A stretch of 64,000 bases of DNA from Ephydatia muelleri (Eukaryota > Porifera > Demospongiae > Spongillida > Spongillidae): contig JABACO010000006.1 in the NCBI GenBank assembly GCA_013339895.1, forward strand, positions 7,354,298 through 7,418,297. The letters are read 5' to 3'. A program made the translations under genes and the position numbers. This document shows, in pieces, positions 12,501-21,320 of the stretch (positions within the stretch are counted from its first letter, which is position 1; the number at the start of each line of letters is the position of its first letter). The notes beneath the pieces are model-generated. The model did no database searches and was not told where the DNA came from. It saw only the letters and a list, made by a program, of their open reading frames with translations.

Positions 12501-15500
12501 GAATTTCCTGCAGGGGCCACCATGGGTGGCAGGAGTTATCTCTGAGTGTAAAGGTCCGTTAACTTACTTGGTTGAGGTGGAACCTCATGTGTTTTGGAGG
12601 CGTCATGTTGATCATATTAAGCATCGCCATGAAGCAGAGTCAGTAACACCCACAGAGGATGATCACAGTATCACTTATGAAGACTCACTGCCAGAAAATA
12701 GTGCTAAGGACGCCAGTAATGAAAAAAAGGTCACAGAAAAGTTACCATCTCCTGATTCAAAGCTGCTACCATCACATCAGGCTGTGCAGGAACCAGTGGT
12801 ACCAGTTGTGGTGGAACCTGACGATGGGAAGACAGGTTCGAGCAAGTCAACCGCAACTACTCCAAAGACAGTGACAGTCCCTGAAATGCACTCTCAGCAA
12901 CCTCGTTACCCGATGAGGCAAAGGAAACCCCCTGACTATTATGGAAGAGGAAAACAGACTTAAGTGGAGAGGAGTGTAGAGTAGTGTATGAACCATAAAG
13001 TGTGCATGAATTAGGTGCGCATGCGCAGGACAGTGTAGACAGGTAGAACCAGCAGCAGGCTGTTGGTGTGTGATTGTGCTGTCCTTTTGTGGTATATTTA
13101 CACTGGTTGTTGCGTTACTACAACATGCAGACCAGATGACTACTACAGGTGTTGGAAATGGAATAGAGGATGAACCAGGTAGCATGGCAGTTGAACCAGA
13201 GTGGAGGTTGGACAGGCAAGGTGACTCTGCTGACCAGAGCTACCCATCATACCTGAGGTACCCATGCCAGCTGTCATAACCCAGTCCCAGAGGTATTACC
13301 TGACTCTAGTGACACAGAACCTGGTGACATGCCTGGGAAGCTAACCTCGGTGAACTCCACATCACCATTGGCCCTCCCATCACCACAGGAACCATTTGGA
13401 CAATGGACAATTATCACTAGGTATGGACGGACGATCAAGAAGCCAACACACTGTTTAGACTCCAGTGTCTGAATGAAGGGGAGGATTGTGAACTCACATA
13501 TTCCATTTATCAGTATACGTATCGTATTGTAGTTTATGTGATTGAGTTGATTCACTGTATACCATGTGCACTAGTATTCTTAGAAAGATATGTTTGCATC
13601 AAGCTTGTCGGACACCACAGACAGTGCCCTTTTCACCCAAGTCACCACTTAAACACGTACGAGTAAACGTTAAACATGGAAAAGCCAACAAATGTACCTG
13701 CACTTAATATACGGCCATGCAATGCAGTTATGTAATGCAAATTAGTACAATAACCTGCTGATATCTATTGATATCTATGCACAGAGTCATTCAAAAAGGG
13801 CATTGGGATGGGGGAGGGTCAGAACTAAGTGTATCCTAATTAATCACCGCATAAACAAAGGTGGGCCCAGCCAGGTGGGTGGGTCATATAGCTGGTTGGG
13901 GGCAGGAGGGGCATCTGCCCTCATGCTCCACATTGTGCCCCACCCCCTCTCCGGTATGTAAAACAGCACCCATGTCATGGCTTGCTTAGATGGGCTCTCC
14001 TACATGTATATCCAGCCCTCCCCTATGCTAGTTACAGAGGGCCATGAGGGCAATGATCACATACACTATGCCCTCTCCACATCAGGGATGTGTCAGCAAC
14101 AGACATTGGTTTGATCTCAAATTACACTCACCTTGGTCTGATGGTTGATCTGTGCACCCCTATCCACCAGCAGCTGCACACATGTGACATGCCCTTTTGA
14201 TGATGCCTCCATCAGTGGAGTCCATCCATCACTGCGTGACATAGTATCGTATGCAGTTATATTCAGAGTTTGCCCACGCCATGGTATGCAGATACATATC
14301 CAGACATGCACGTGTGCGGACCAATATACATACTCGTACCTAGATATGTCAATGTCCAGTGCAGTGTGCAGATGGGTATTGTTGGGGCTAAGTATCGGGT
14401 GCGTATCGCACCCATATCGCGAGCAGCAGTTTAGCCCGTAAATTACGATAGTGCGCAATAAATAGGAATATAGGCCGTTTTAACCACACCCATGAAAACG
14501 CATTCATATGAGTGTGGCTACTATAATTACCTCGACCGATCGAGTCGCGTACTCACAGGTAAGTTATTGGATCCCTATAATCATTGTAAACTTCTGATAC
14601 CTACATCTGTGACTATTTCTAGCGGGTGTAGCCGTAGGCCTATTTGAGTAATTAATTTTGATATCATTATCTGCGCATGCTCGGTTTTAAGTTTTGCACG
14701 TGTTGGTCATTAGTGGAGGTGACGACGCACGATCGAGCAAAGGAAACAAAAATAGGCAACTTGGTTGAGTTCCCAACGAAATAGGAGGAAAGGAAAGTTG
14801 GACTACTGGGCTATCTGTGGAGACAGTACTAATGGAGCCGTTCCCAACGTAAGAGAAATTGGATTGTTGATTTTGATCACTATATAGCTGACGAATCAGT
14901 GAGGTGCAACTGTGCAAGATAAAGAGTTTCGGACAACGCGGGTGACAGGCGGTGGTTATAAAGGCATACCAAACGGACTTAAGCTGGTAAGTTGTGCGTG
15001 TTTACACTGTAGGTGTTGCTTATGTCAAACCAGGACAAGTGTGTGATTCAGTAGATGCAGTTAGGGGCGTTTCAAGTTGTCACAAAGGTTTACATGCTTA
15101 CGTCATGTTTGTTCTTATCAGCACAGTGCCGACCAATAGAACACCATTACGTGAAAAGCATAGTACGTTGTATATGTGCATGTGGATTATGTGCGCGTGC
15201 CAATAACTTCAGGGTCAGGAGATATTTAAGCGAGTACATCGAGACTGAAATGGTGGAAATGACCAACCCCGGCAAAAGAAGAAACGCAGGTACAGAGTAG
15301 GCATGCTATGACTTTCCTTTCTGACCACAGCTCTTGAGCCGACGCCAGGGTGTACTACGGCCAAATGAAAACGTTTCGCTGCATGGCCAACCAAGGGGAT
15401 GACGACGATAGCATTGTAAAGCATAAGCTAGCTACCACCGCGGTCAGAGAGTAAGTAAATGCTGAGTTCTTTGTGCATAACCTCTGTAATATTTTAGCGT

Positions 15501-18500
15501 GTGCTTGTAAGGAAACCGTCGACAAGTGCCGCGAGAGTAGTAGAGGCTCGTGCTCGCCTTCCAAGAGGGCTCTGCTAGGCGGAGAGTGCCCTTCTAACTA
15601 CATCAGGAAAATGTGATGGAGACTTTGATCGCCAGCTTGGAACTATACCTGTTTATTTTTTGACCAAGTTGTATTTCAGCTGTAATTTGATTAAAGTTTG
15701 CCGTATTATTGCTGGCGTGGTTCAGGGTTTAAGCACTAGCCTTCAAGTATGCAGAACAGAAAATGGATTTGAAACGATTCGAATACATGACGTGTACAGA
15801 GTCTGCACGCGTTCATCTGAAGTATGCAGACAGGTGATGACGAATATACTGAATCCATACGCAGACCGCGATATCATACGTATAAGCGAAGTGTTCGTTC
15901 TGAGACGTATACATGGCGCCGCATTCGTGACGTGTGAAAAACTGCCCACGTGTCGAGTGCAGACGAGTATCGATTAGTATGGGTGCAATATAGAAGGCTG
16001 CATACGGTACACTGTCGCGCCGTGCATGCTGTGAAGATAGAAGTGGAGTGGTAATAGGCAGCTGTTATGAAGGGGACTGTATGGGGTGGGGGAGGGAGTA
16101 GGTGCCCCTCCCATCCAGCTAGGGGGTATGGGGGAGTGCTCCCATCGGTCAAGCATTAGCATTTGCAGTGGCTTAAAATCACCAACTAATTTACCTGCAC
16201 TAAATATCTGGCCTTGCAATGCAGTTATGTAATGCAAATTATTACAATAACCTGCTGATATCTATTGATATCTATACACAGAGCCATTCTAAAAGAAGGG
16301 CATTGGGGGAAAGGAACTAAGTGTATCTTAATTAATCACTGCATAGCATAAACAAAGGTGGGCCCAGCCAGGTGGGTGGGCCATATACCTGGTGGGGAGG
16401 GGAAGGGAGGGCTTCTGCCCCCATGCTCCACCCCAAGCCACACCCCCTCTCCTCTCCAGTATGTTAACCGATTATATGCGGAAGTTGCACATTTTGCGTA
16501 CGCAGCCCTGGCCGTGTATAGCACGACATTGTAGGTGGTTATTGTGTATAGACGGCCGTAAACGAGTGATTATTACCAGGGATAATATATAGATGTTATC
16601 TCTGTTATTACCAATAGGGTCTATGCAAAAGTTAAATACATGCAGCTATATTTTAAAGTCATCAACTAAACAAAATGTGGTATTGATCAATTTGTGGGTG
16701 CTTTGTGTATTGTAATTTATGATCACCACATAAACAAAGGTGGACCTAGCTAGGTGGGTGGGTCATATAGCTGGTGGGGGTGGGGGGTGGGTATCTGCCC
16801 TCCTGTTCTGCCTTGTCTATGATTTGCACAAACATCACAAAATAAGCCAGAGGACCATGAGGGCAATGATCACATATACTATGTCCCCACCAGCTATATG
16901 CCCCACCAGGTGGGTGGGTCATACATGTATATTGGTCTTTTGTCCCCTGCTGCTTCATATGCTACTGTGAGCAAGAGAAACATGGAGGAAATTCACTTAC
17001 TGTGTAGCCATTCAACATGACACTATGACAGCTACAACAATAGCAGCCTCACTTTTAGCACGTAGATTAATTTGTCAAGTGAGAGAGTCTTTTTGTATTC
17101 CTTGCTTCTGACAATACTTTTGTCAACATCAAAATAGCTACGTTTTCAAAGCTTCTGGGGCTCCTCCCCAGACCCCAAAAGGGGGAGGTTAGAGCGCTCC
17201 CCTAGCTGGCTGGATGGGATACGGTACTCCTCCCACATTCTCTCACCTCATACTCTCCTAGTCTCCTCCAACCACCCGGCAAAATAAACCTGGATTTGCC
17301 ACTATTTTTCAGGATATTGATATTCCTACAATATCACATACCGTAGAACAACCCAACATGCTAATGTGGACACTGTCTAGGCTACCCATTCCCCATCAGC
17401 AAACATGTGAGGACACAGAAGAAGTACATGTGTGGTGTCCTCACATGCTGCCGAACGCTGTGGAGGGTGCCAGATGATGGAGACCACAAATTAACCCCTC
17501 TACACCTATGGGATACGGTACTCCGCGGAGGATATTCTCCTGGCCATGGGACTCATCCATCATCCGCGGAGGAGGATCTACATGTATGTGGAGTTTGGGG
17601 GACTATTTCAGGGGAAAAGCTTCTTGGTCATTGGGGAGTGAAGTACTTCCACCAATACCTGTATGGCATTCATTTAACGCAAGCTTGTGACTGACCACCA
17701 TCCCTAGAACATCACATACATGTACCGTAGAACAATCCAACAGGCTAATGCGGACACTCTGTCTAGGCTACCTACATGTATTCCACATCAGCAAACAGGT
17801 GAGGACACAGAAGAAGTACATGTGTTTTCCATGAAGCAAATCAACTTGCTTCTGCTTACAGCAGGGCATCTAAAGAGGGAAACAGGGAGGGACACGCTAC
17901 TATCAAAGGTGGTCACACATGTTCAATCAGGATGACCCAAAATGGTGGAAGACTTCAAGCTTGGTGTTTGTTGACAACGCCATGAGCTAACCACAGAACA
18001 AGGTTGTCTAATGTGGGGAACTAGGGTGGTCATTCCAAAAGTACACCACACAGGGTACGGGAGGAACTCCATGGGAATCATTTGGGTGTGGGTAAGATGG
18101 GTGTGGCATCCTCAGATTGATAAGGACAACTGAGGGTGCTGCCCAACACTGTGTAGGGTGACAGATGATGAAGGAAGACCCCAAATTAACCCCTCTACAC
18201 CCATGGAAATTTCCTGATGGTCCGTGGAGGAGGATCTATGTGGAGTTTGGGGGACCATTTCAGGGGAAAAGCTTCTTGGTCATTGTGAATGCCTATTCAA
18301 AATGGAGGCTGTGGCAATGGATGAAACCACCAGACAGGACAGTGGATGAACTGCATGCTAGAAGTATTAATATGGCGCCGAAGGCGCCCTCGTCCAGTGG
18401 TCGTTGACGGCCAAAACATTGCTAAAAAAAATTGGTGTTGGACGGGTGGTTTTTGACACTGGATTCGGATTCCGGGTGCAAATTGACCTGGTCCTCGCGC

Positions 18501-19241
18501 CTTCGGCGAGGCCCTAAACCCTAAACCCTAAACCCCAAAACATATCCTAACAGCGTCAATGCCGTGTCTTATCTTTGCCCAGTGGGGAATACCGCTGCAA
18601 ATGGTAACAGATAATGGGCCCCAGTTCACTTCAGCAGGGTTCAAACGATTTCCTGGCCTTGAACAACATACATGTAATACACCAGCAAATGTACCTGCAC
18701 TTAATATTCGGCCTTGCAATGCAGTTAGGTAATGCAAATAAGTACAATTAACTTCTTATATCTAAGCACAGAGCCATTCTAAAAGGGCATTGGAGGGGGG
18801 AGGGGGAAGGTGAAGAACTAAGTGTATTCTAATTAATCACCGCATAAACAAAGATGGGCCCAGCCAGGTGGGTGGGTCATACATGTACATGTATAGCTGG
18901 TGGCTCAGGGGTGGGGGGGGGGCATGTGCCTCATCCTCCACTTTGTGCCCCACCCCCCTCTCCGGTATGTAAAACAGCACCCATGTCATGGCTTGCTTAG
19001 ATGGGCTCTCCTACATGTATATCCAGCCCTCCCCTCTGCTAGTTACAGAGGGCCATGAGGGCAATGATCACATACACCATGCCCTCTCCACATCAGGGAT
19101 GTGTCAGCAACAGACATTGGTCTGATCTCAAATTACACTCACCTTGGTCTGATGGTTGATCTGTGCACCCCTATCCACCAGCAGCTGCACACATGTGACA
19201 TGCCCTTTTGATGATGCCCTCATCAGTGGAGTCCATCCATC
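426..19241 (-). CDS. Second, headless copy of the ANK array (partial gene, continues beyond the left edge)
   Basis: Four type A ANK exons (19143-19241, 14132-14230, 5756-5854, 426-524) lie 3' of the Death exon of the main gene, on the same strand and in the same order as A10-A7. The surrounding introns are a direct copy of about 45.9-56.7 kb. No equivalent of exon 1 or exon C precedes them: the copy ends near 20.5 kb, just beyond the main gene's Death exon. This is what a tandem duplication of the gene minus its 5' end would give. The copy could be a pseudogene, or its exons could be reached by splicing from the upstream gene, because every cassette is phase 0. One exon is damaged by a transposon. 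Any ROC-COR-Death part would lie outside the window. Confidence 0.6.
905..1500. repeat. K segment (intronic repeat of unknown origin)
   Basis: About 330-600 bp sequence marked by gtttggtcttttgtgccctg, ctcctccccagaccccaaaa and ggatgggatacggtactcct. Other copies start near 3265, 6640, 16935, 19900, 31445, 38785, 40480, 46575, 50165, 54160 and 56490. It lies between each ANK exon and the fossil pieces, so it belongs to the amplified unit. No coding signal. Confidence 0.7.
1535..2600 (+). mobile_element. Old Gypsy-type fossil, copy F1
   Basis: Broken pol fragment with an RNase H tail (HQYLYGIH) and integrase pieces (GPFQGKSFLVIVNA-type and DNGPQFTSAGF-type), interrupted by the 209-bp insert. Many breaks, much older than the element at 8623-13122. 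Confidence 0.75.
2273..2481. mobile_element. 209-bp insert with telomere-like repeats, copy 1
   Basis: Interrupts the old fossil's integrase between TA dinucleotides (2271-2272 and 2482-2483); the uninterrupted site is readable at about 32660. It contains ggcgccgaaggcgcc, its partial inverted counterpart ccctcgcgccttcggcgagg, and a short CCCTAAA-type run. No clear terminal inverted repeat. Confidence 0.7.
3091..3141. repeat. Recurrent intronic palindrome
   Basis: ccccaccagctatatgaccc followed after a short GT-rich centre by its complement, about 22-bp arms. Further copies lie near 6345, 6510, 19734, 38621, 40318, 50026 and 56320, with slightly altered forms near 16884 and 54115. It could form a strong hairpin in DNA or pre-mRNA. 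Confidence 0.75.
3890..5245 (+). mobile_element. Old Gypsy-type fossil, copy F2 with 3' end
   Basis: RNase H tail, integrase core piece (SSPYHPATNGLVECFIQTLK), integrase C-terminal region (VEIDG..VWKR..DQM), then a purine-rich gaatgaaggggaggat followed by TGTGAACTCAC near 5107, a possible 3' LTR start. Many breaks. Confidence 0.7.
5756..5854 (-). CDS. ANK exon A2 (headless copy)
   Basis: 99 bp, phase 0, splice sites intact. Type A with H1, W3, R8, S10 S11 G12, D32. Its paralogue A8 differs at codons 1, 10 and 11 only, all replacements. Confidence 0.75.
6981..7309. mobile_element. TA-flanked fold-back MITE (GCGTCGGTCC family), full copy
   Basis: 329 bp, flanked by TA. Ends gcgtcggtccttattcaa and the complement gcatcagttcttattcaa. 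The arms cover most of the element, including gttaagggcac near the middle. TA flanks fit a Tc1/mariner-type target. Confidence 0.75.
7592..7690. repeat. Head-to-head inverted fossil junction
   Basis: tgtccacattagcacattgggt and its complement meet around tgtgatgtcacata at the left edge of the fossil copy. The same junction occurs near 51097-51195 and 57717-57845, so it predates the duplications. Confidence 0.65.
7650..8622 (+). mobile_element. Old Gypsy-type fossil, copy F3 (5' part)
   Basis: Integrase fragments (IHVEFEGPFQGK, DNGPQFTSAGF, HPATNGLVECF). Split by the young Gypsy element and continued at 13123. Many breaks. Confidence 0.75.
8623..8770 (+). repeat. 5' LTR of the young Gypsy element
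   Basis: 148 bp, starts TGTAGAGTAG, ends GTTACTACA. Preceded by the ACATG target duplication (8618-8622). Confidence 0.92.
8773..8790 (+). promoter_or_regulatory. Primer-binding site
   Basis: TGGCGACGAGGGTGGCTC begins two bases after the 5' LTR, the position and TGG start expected for a tRNA primer site. The tRNA identity was not assigned. Confidence 0.7.
8809..9500 (+). CDS. gag region of the young Gypsy element
   Basis: Starts at ATG 8809. Encodes a capsid-type region (HIQEFDPNVEGISSYLERMG) and, near 9394-9495, two zinc knuckles (CTRCGSSKHLADRC and CFKCNKPGHIARVC). Two knuckles fit the mag-like branch of Gypsy elements. Part of a fossil copy. Confidence 0.8.
9500..11600 (+). CDS. Protease / reverse transcriptase / RNase H region
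   Basis: Protease active site MEVDTGAAVSLVS near 9690. RT spans about 10050-10700, with LPFGVASAPALFQ and YIDD at 10541-10552. RNase H spans about 10960-11340 (LAGDASEYGVGAVLSH, TDHKPLTTIL). Order PR-RT-RH-INT is diagnostic of Ty3/Gypsy. Confidence 0.9.
11600..12963 (+). CDS. Integrase region, interrupted by assembly gap
   Basis: Zinc-binding HHCC part (ELHKGHPGASRM, then CIPCQ) and DDE core with VDFAGPF, SDNGPQF and HPASNGLAERF. The C-terminal part (RRHVDHIKHRHE, YPMRQRKPPDYYGR) lies beyond the 100-N gap. Confidence 0.85.
12353..12452. other. Assembly gap (100 N)
   Basis: A run of N inside the integrase region of the young Gypsy element. The round length suggests a gap of unknown true size. 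Confidence 0.99.
12962..12974 (+). promoter_or_regulatory. Polypurine tract
   Basis: AAGTGGAGAGGAG directly abuts the 3' LTR, the expected place for plus-strand priming. Confidence 0.7.
12975..13122 (+). repeat. 3' LTR of the young Gypsy element
   Basis: 148 bp, one mismatch to the 5' LTR by eye. Followed by the ACATG target duplication (13123-13127), after which the older fossil resumes. Confidence 0.92.
13123..13640 (+). mobile_element. Old Gypsy-type fossil, copy F3 (3' part)
   Basis: Resumes after the ACATG duplication with cagaccagatgactactac and runs to the presumed old LTR region. Matches 52151-52660. Confidence 0.7.
14132..14230 (-). pseudogene. ANK exon A3 (headless copy), acceptor lost to a DNA transposon
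   Basis: Counterpart of A9. The donor is intact (AAG|GTGAGT), but a CACTA-like element begins at 14230, one base inside the exon's 5' end, replacing the acceptor. The element's own terminal sequence offers an AG (CGCAG|TGATGG), but its use would give a 100-nt exon and shift the frame. Skipping the exon would keep the frame. Confidence 0.75.
14230..16024. mobile_element. CACTA-like (EnSpm-type) DNA transposon, non-autonomous
   Basis: 1,795 bp absent from the paralogous site at 53258. The ends are inverted repeats of about 27 bp with some mismatches: CACTGCGTGACA at the left, and the complement of the right end reads CACGGCGCGACA; both arms then contain GTATGCAG. A 3-bp CAT duplication flanks it (14227-14229 and 16025-16027). 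The CACTG start and 3-bp target duplication fit EnSpm/CACTA. No transposase was recognised in any frame. It removes the splice acceptor of ANK exon A3. Confidence 0.8.
17300..18670 (+). mobile_element. Old Gypsy-type fossil, copy F4
   Basis: RNase H tail and integrase pieces in a locally rearranged order, with the second copy of the 209-bp insert. Many breaks. Confidence 0.65.
18361..18569. mobile_element. 209-bp insert with telomere-like repeats, copy 2
   Basis: Same insert at the same fossil site, 209 bp, with cctaaaccctaaaccctaaacccc. Being at the same site, the copies arose by segmental duplication, not separate insertions. Confidence 0.7.
19143..19241 (-). CDS. ANK exon A4 (headless copy)
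   Basis: 99 bp, phase 0, splice sites intact. Identical in sequence to A10. Type A with D1, R8, S10 S11 K12, T32. Confidence 0.75.
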
Positions 19242-20221
19242 CTGTAAAGATAGAAGTGGAGTGGTAATAGGCAGCTGTTATGAAGGGGACTGCATGGGTT
19301 GGGTGAAGGAGTAGGTGCCCCTCCCATCCAGCTAGGGGGTATGGGGGAGTGCTCCCATCGGTCAAGCATTAGCATTTGCAGTGGCTTAAAATCACCAACT
19401 AATTGACCTGCACTAAATATTCGGCCTTGCAATGCAGCTATGTAATGCAAATTAGTACAATAACCTGCTGATATCTACATGTACATGCACAGAGCCATTC
19501 TAATAGGGCATTGGGATGGGGGAGGGACAGAAAAAAGTGTATTCTAATTAATTACCACATTAACAAAGGTGGACCTACATGTACATGTAGATAGGTGGGT
19601 GGGTCATATAGCTGGTGGGGGTGGGGGGTGGGTATCTGCCCCCCAGTTCCGCTATATAACCTTGTCTATGATTTGCACAAACATCACAAAGTAAGGCAGA
19701 GGACCATGAGGGCAATGATCACATATACTATGTCCCCACCAGCTATCTGACCCACCAGGTGGGTGGGTCAAATAGCTGGTGGGGACACACCACTGGCTTA
19801 TAATGGAGGACACGACATACACTGTATGTAAAAAGTCCAATTATAATTGTAATAGTGCACAAAACGGGCACTAGACTGCTCGAGGACTTTTCCATAAGTC
19901 TTAATGGTGGATGTTTGGTCTTTTGTGCCCTGCTGCTTCGTATGCTACTTTGAGCAAGAGAAACATGGAGGAAATTCACTAACTATGTAGCCATTCAATA
20001 TGACACTATGACAGCTACAACAAGAACAGCCTCACTTTTAGATTAATTTGTCAAGAGGGACGGACAGTCTTTTTGTATTCCTTGCTTCTGACAATTCTTT
20101 TGTCAACATCAAAATAGCTACGTTAGCAATGCTTCTGGGCTCCTCCTCTGACCTCAGTGGGGGAGGTTAGAGCAGCTGACTGGATGGGATACGGTACTCC
20201 TCCCAAAGCGCACAAAAAGTA

Positions 20222-20409
20222 GCGTCGGTCCTTATTCAACGCGATTGGCAGTAATTGAGCTTGGATCTCTGGTATTTCCAGACACAATGATGGTTGGCAG
20301 AGCTTGTTAAGGGCACGGCTTCTCCCGCATTAATATATTCATTCGCATGGTTTACACAGCTATCAGATAATAGACTTTAAATCATGCGAATTAAATTATT
20401 GCTGGAGAA
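20222..20409. mobile_element. TA-flanked fold-back MITE, truncated copy
   Basis: Left end gcgtcggtccttattcaacg is present; the right arm is cut off near 20409. It lies at the edge of the left segmental duplication. Confidence 0.65.
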
Positions 20410-20946
20410 GTTATTACAAAAGGTTGTTCAAACGTATATTGGCCTGGGGACTTGATAATTAGGCGATAAATATGTAGGTTAATAACTGGGAGAAAAAATT
20501 GTTCTGTTCACTTCGAATGAATTGATCATGATCAAAAGCGAGAGGCATTAAATGCGATTTATAATCAATTTTACTACCTCTTGGCACTGAATCACTAACA
20601 AGAAAGTGAATGGGTGTACATGTACTTACTGTATATGGTGCATAAGAAATCCTGTTGACTAGCAGAGATACTGTACAAAACATGGAAATTATCGACTTTC
20701 AAAAAACCATAACATCAGCTCCATTCTCCATGCATAGCTTCCACTTATATAACTCATTTGATAACATAATTATTTTAATACTTGCAAACATGTAATGGAC
20801 ATAGCAGCAATAACAGCTACTGAAAATCATGAATATACATTTAAAGAACGCAGCAACTAAGAATGAAAAGAAAAAAAGATGCATTCATCACAACAGATTC
20901 CTTCAATTACAGGTAGATCAAAGTTCAACTTCATTAAACTATAGAA

Positions 20947-21320
20947 TTACATGTCTGAGCATGTAGGAATGCGTGATGGGTGCTGTGTGGCATGGGTTGG
21001 TTGTGTGGATTTCAAATGTTGGACTTCTAATTCATCTGCCAGAGCCACCTCTCCAACTGCTGGTTCTCTTAACACCTCAATGATGGTATTCCAGGTATAT
21101 GGACTGGGGCCTTGTCGCTCCCATGTAGTGAATACTTGCTCAAATGAATCAAGACATGCACGTGGTTTTCCTGCCATCTTTTCTTCAATGCTGTCAAGAG
21201 TGCCACTTGGAAGTTCCAACTGGATGCCAACTGACCTCCACTTGGCAGGGATCTTGGAGGCAATATCATTCATCAGGTCCTTTAGATTGCACATAAAGAT
21301 GGAAGCAGAGGAGTCACCCC
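20947..21320 (-). CDS. Terminal Death-domain exon
   Basis: 374 coding bp, phase 1 entry, acceptor TGATACAG, stop TAA at 20947-20949. Encodes about 124 residues. The Death domain spans roughly residues 10-100, with hydrophobic helices and a tryptophan pattern typical of the fold: LKDLMNDIASKIPAKWRSVG, then IQLELPSGTLDSIEE, CLDSFEQVFTTWE, and YTWNTIIEVL. Death domains recruit partners through homotypic contacts, so this is the likely output end of the protein. A short hydrophilic tail follows. The 3' UTR extends to lower coordinates, where sequence of the left duplicated block begins near 20.5 kb. Confidence 0.85.

Larger units (their letters stand above)
8623..13122 (+). mobile_element. Young Ty3/Gypsy LTR retrotransposon (mag/K02A2.6-like), nested in an older fossil
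   Basis: 4,500 bp including a 100-N assembly gap. Parts: two 148-bp LTRs (TG...CA) differing at one site by eye, a primer-binding site, gag with two CCHC zinc knuckles, aspartic protease (DTGA), reverse transcriptase (YIDD), RNase H, integrase and a purine-rich tract. A 5-bp target duplication ACATG flanks it, and the empty site can be read at about 48432 and 52151. Near-identical LTRs mean a recent insertion. It looks almost whole, with about two apparent breaks besides the assembly gap, and is treated as a fossil copy. It is antisense to the host gene, between ANK exons A3 and A2 of the headless copy. Confidence 0.93.
1..20500. repeat. Segmental duplication, left copy
   Basis: Position 1 aligns with about 45937 (identical start ttaccttctggtatctattt), and colinear similarity continues to about 20.2 kb, which matches about 56.7 kb. 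A short further stretch near 20.43-20.49 kb matches about 57.57-57.64 kb. Extra material only in this copy: a local K-segment and fossil repeat (about 2.27-4.3 kb), the young LTR element (8623-13122), the CACTA-like element (14230-16024) and a fossil piece near 17.64-18.28 kb. It probably extends beyond the window's left edge. Confidence 0.8.
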
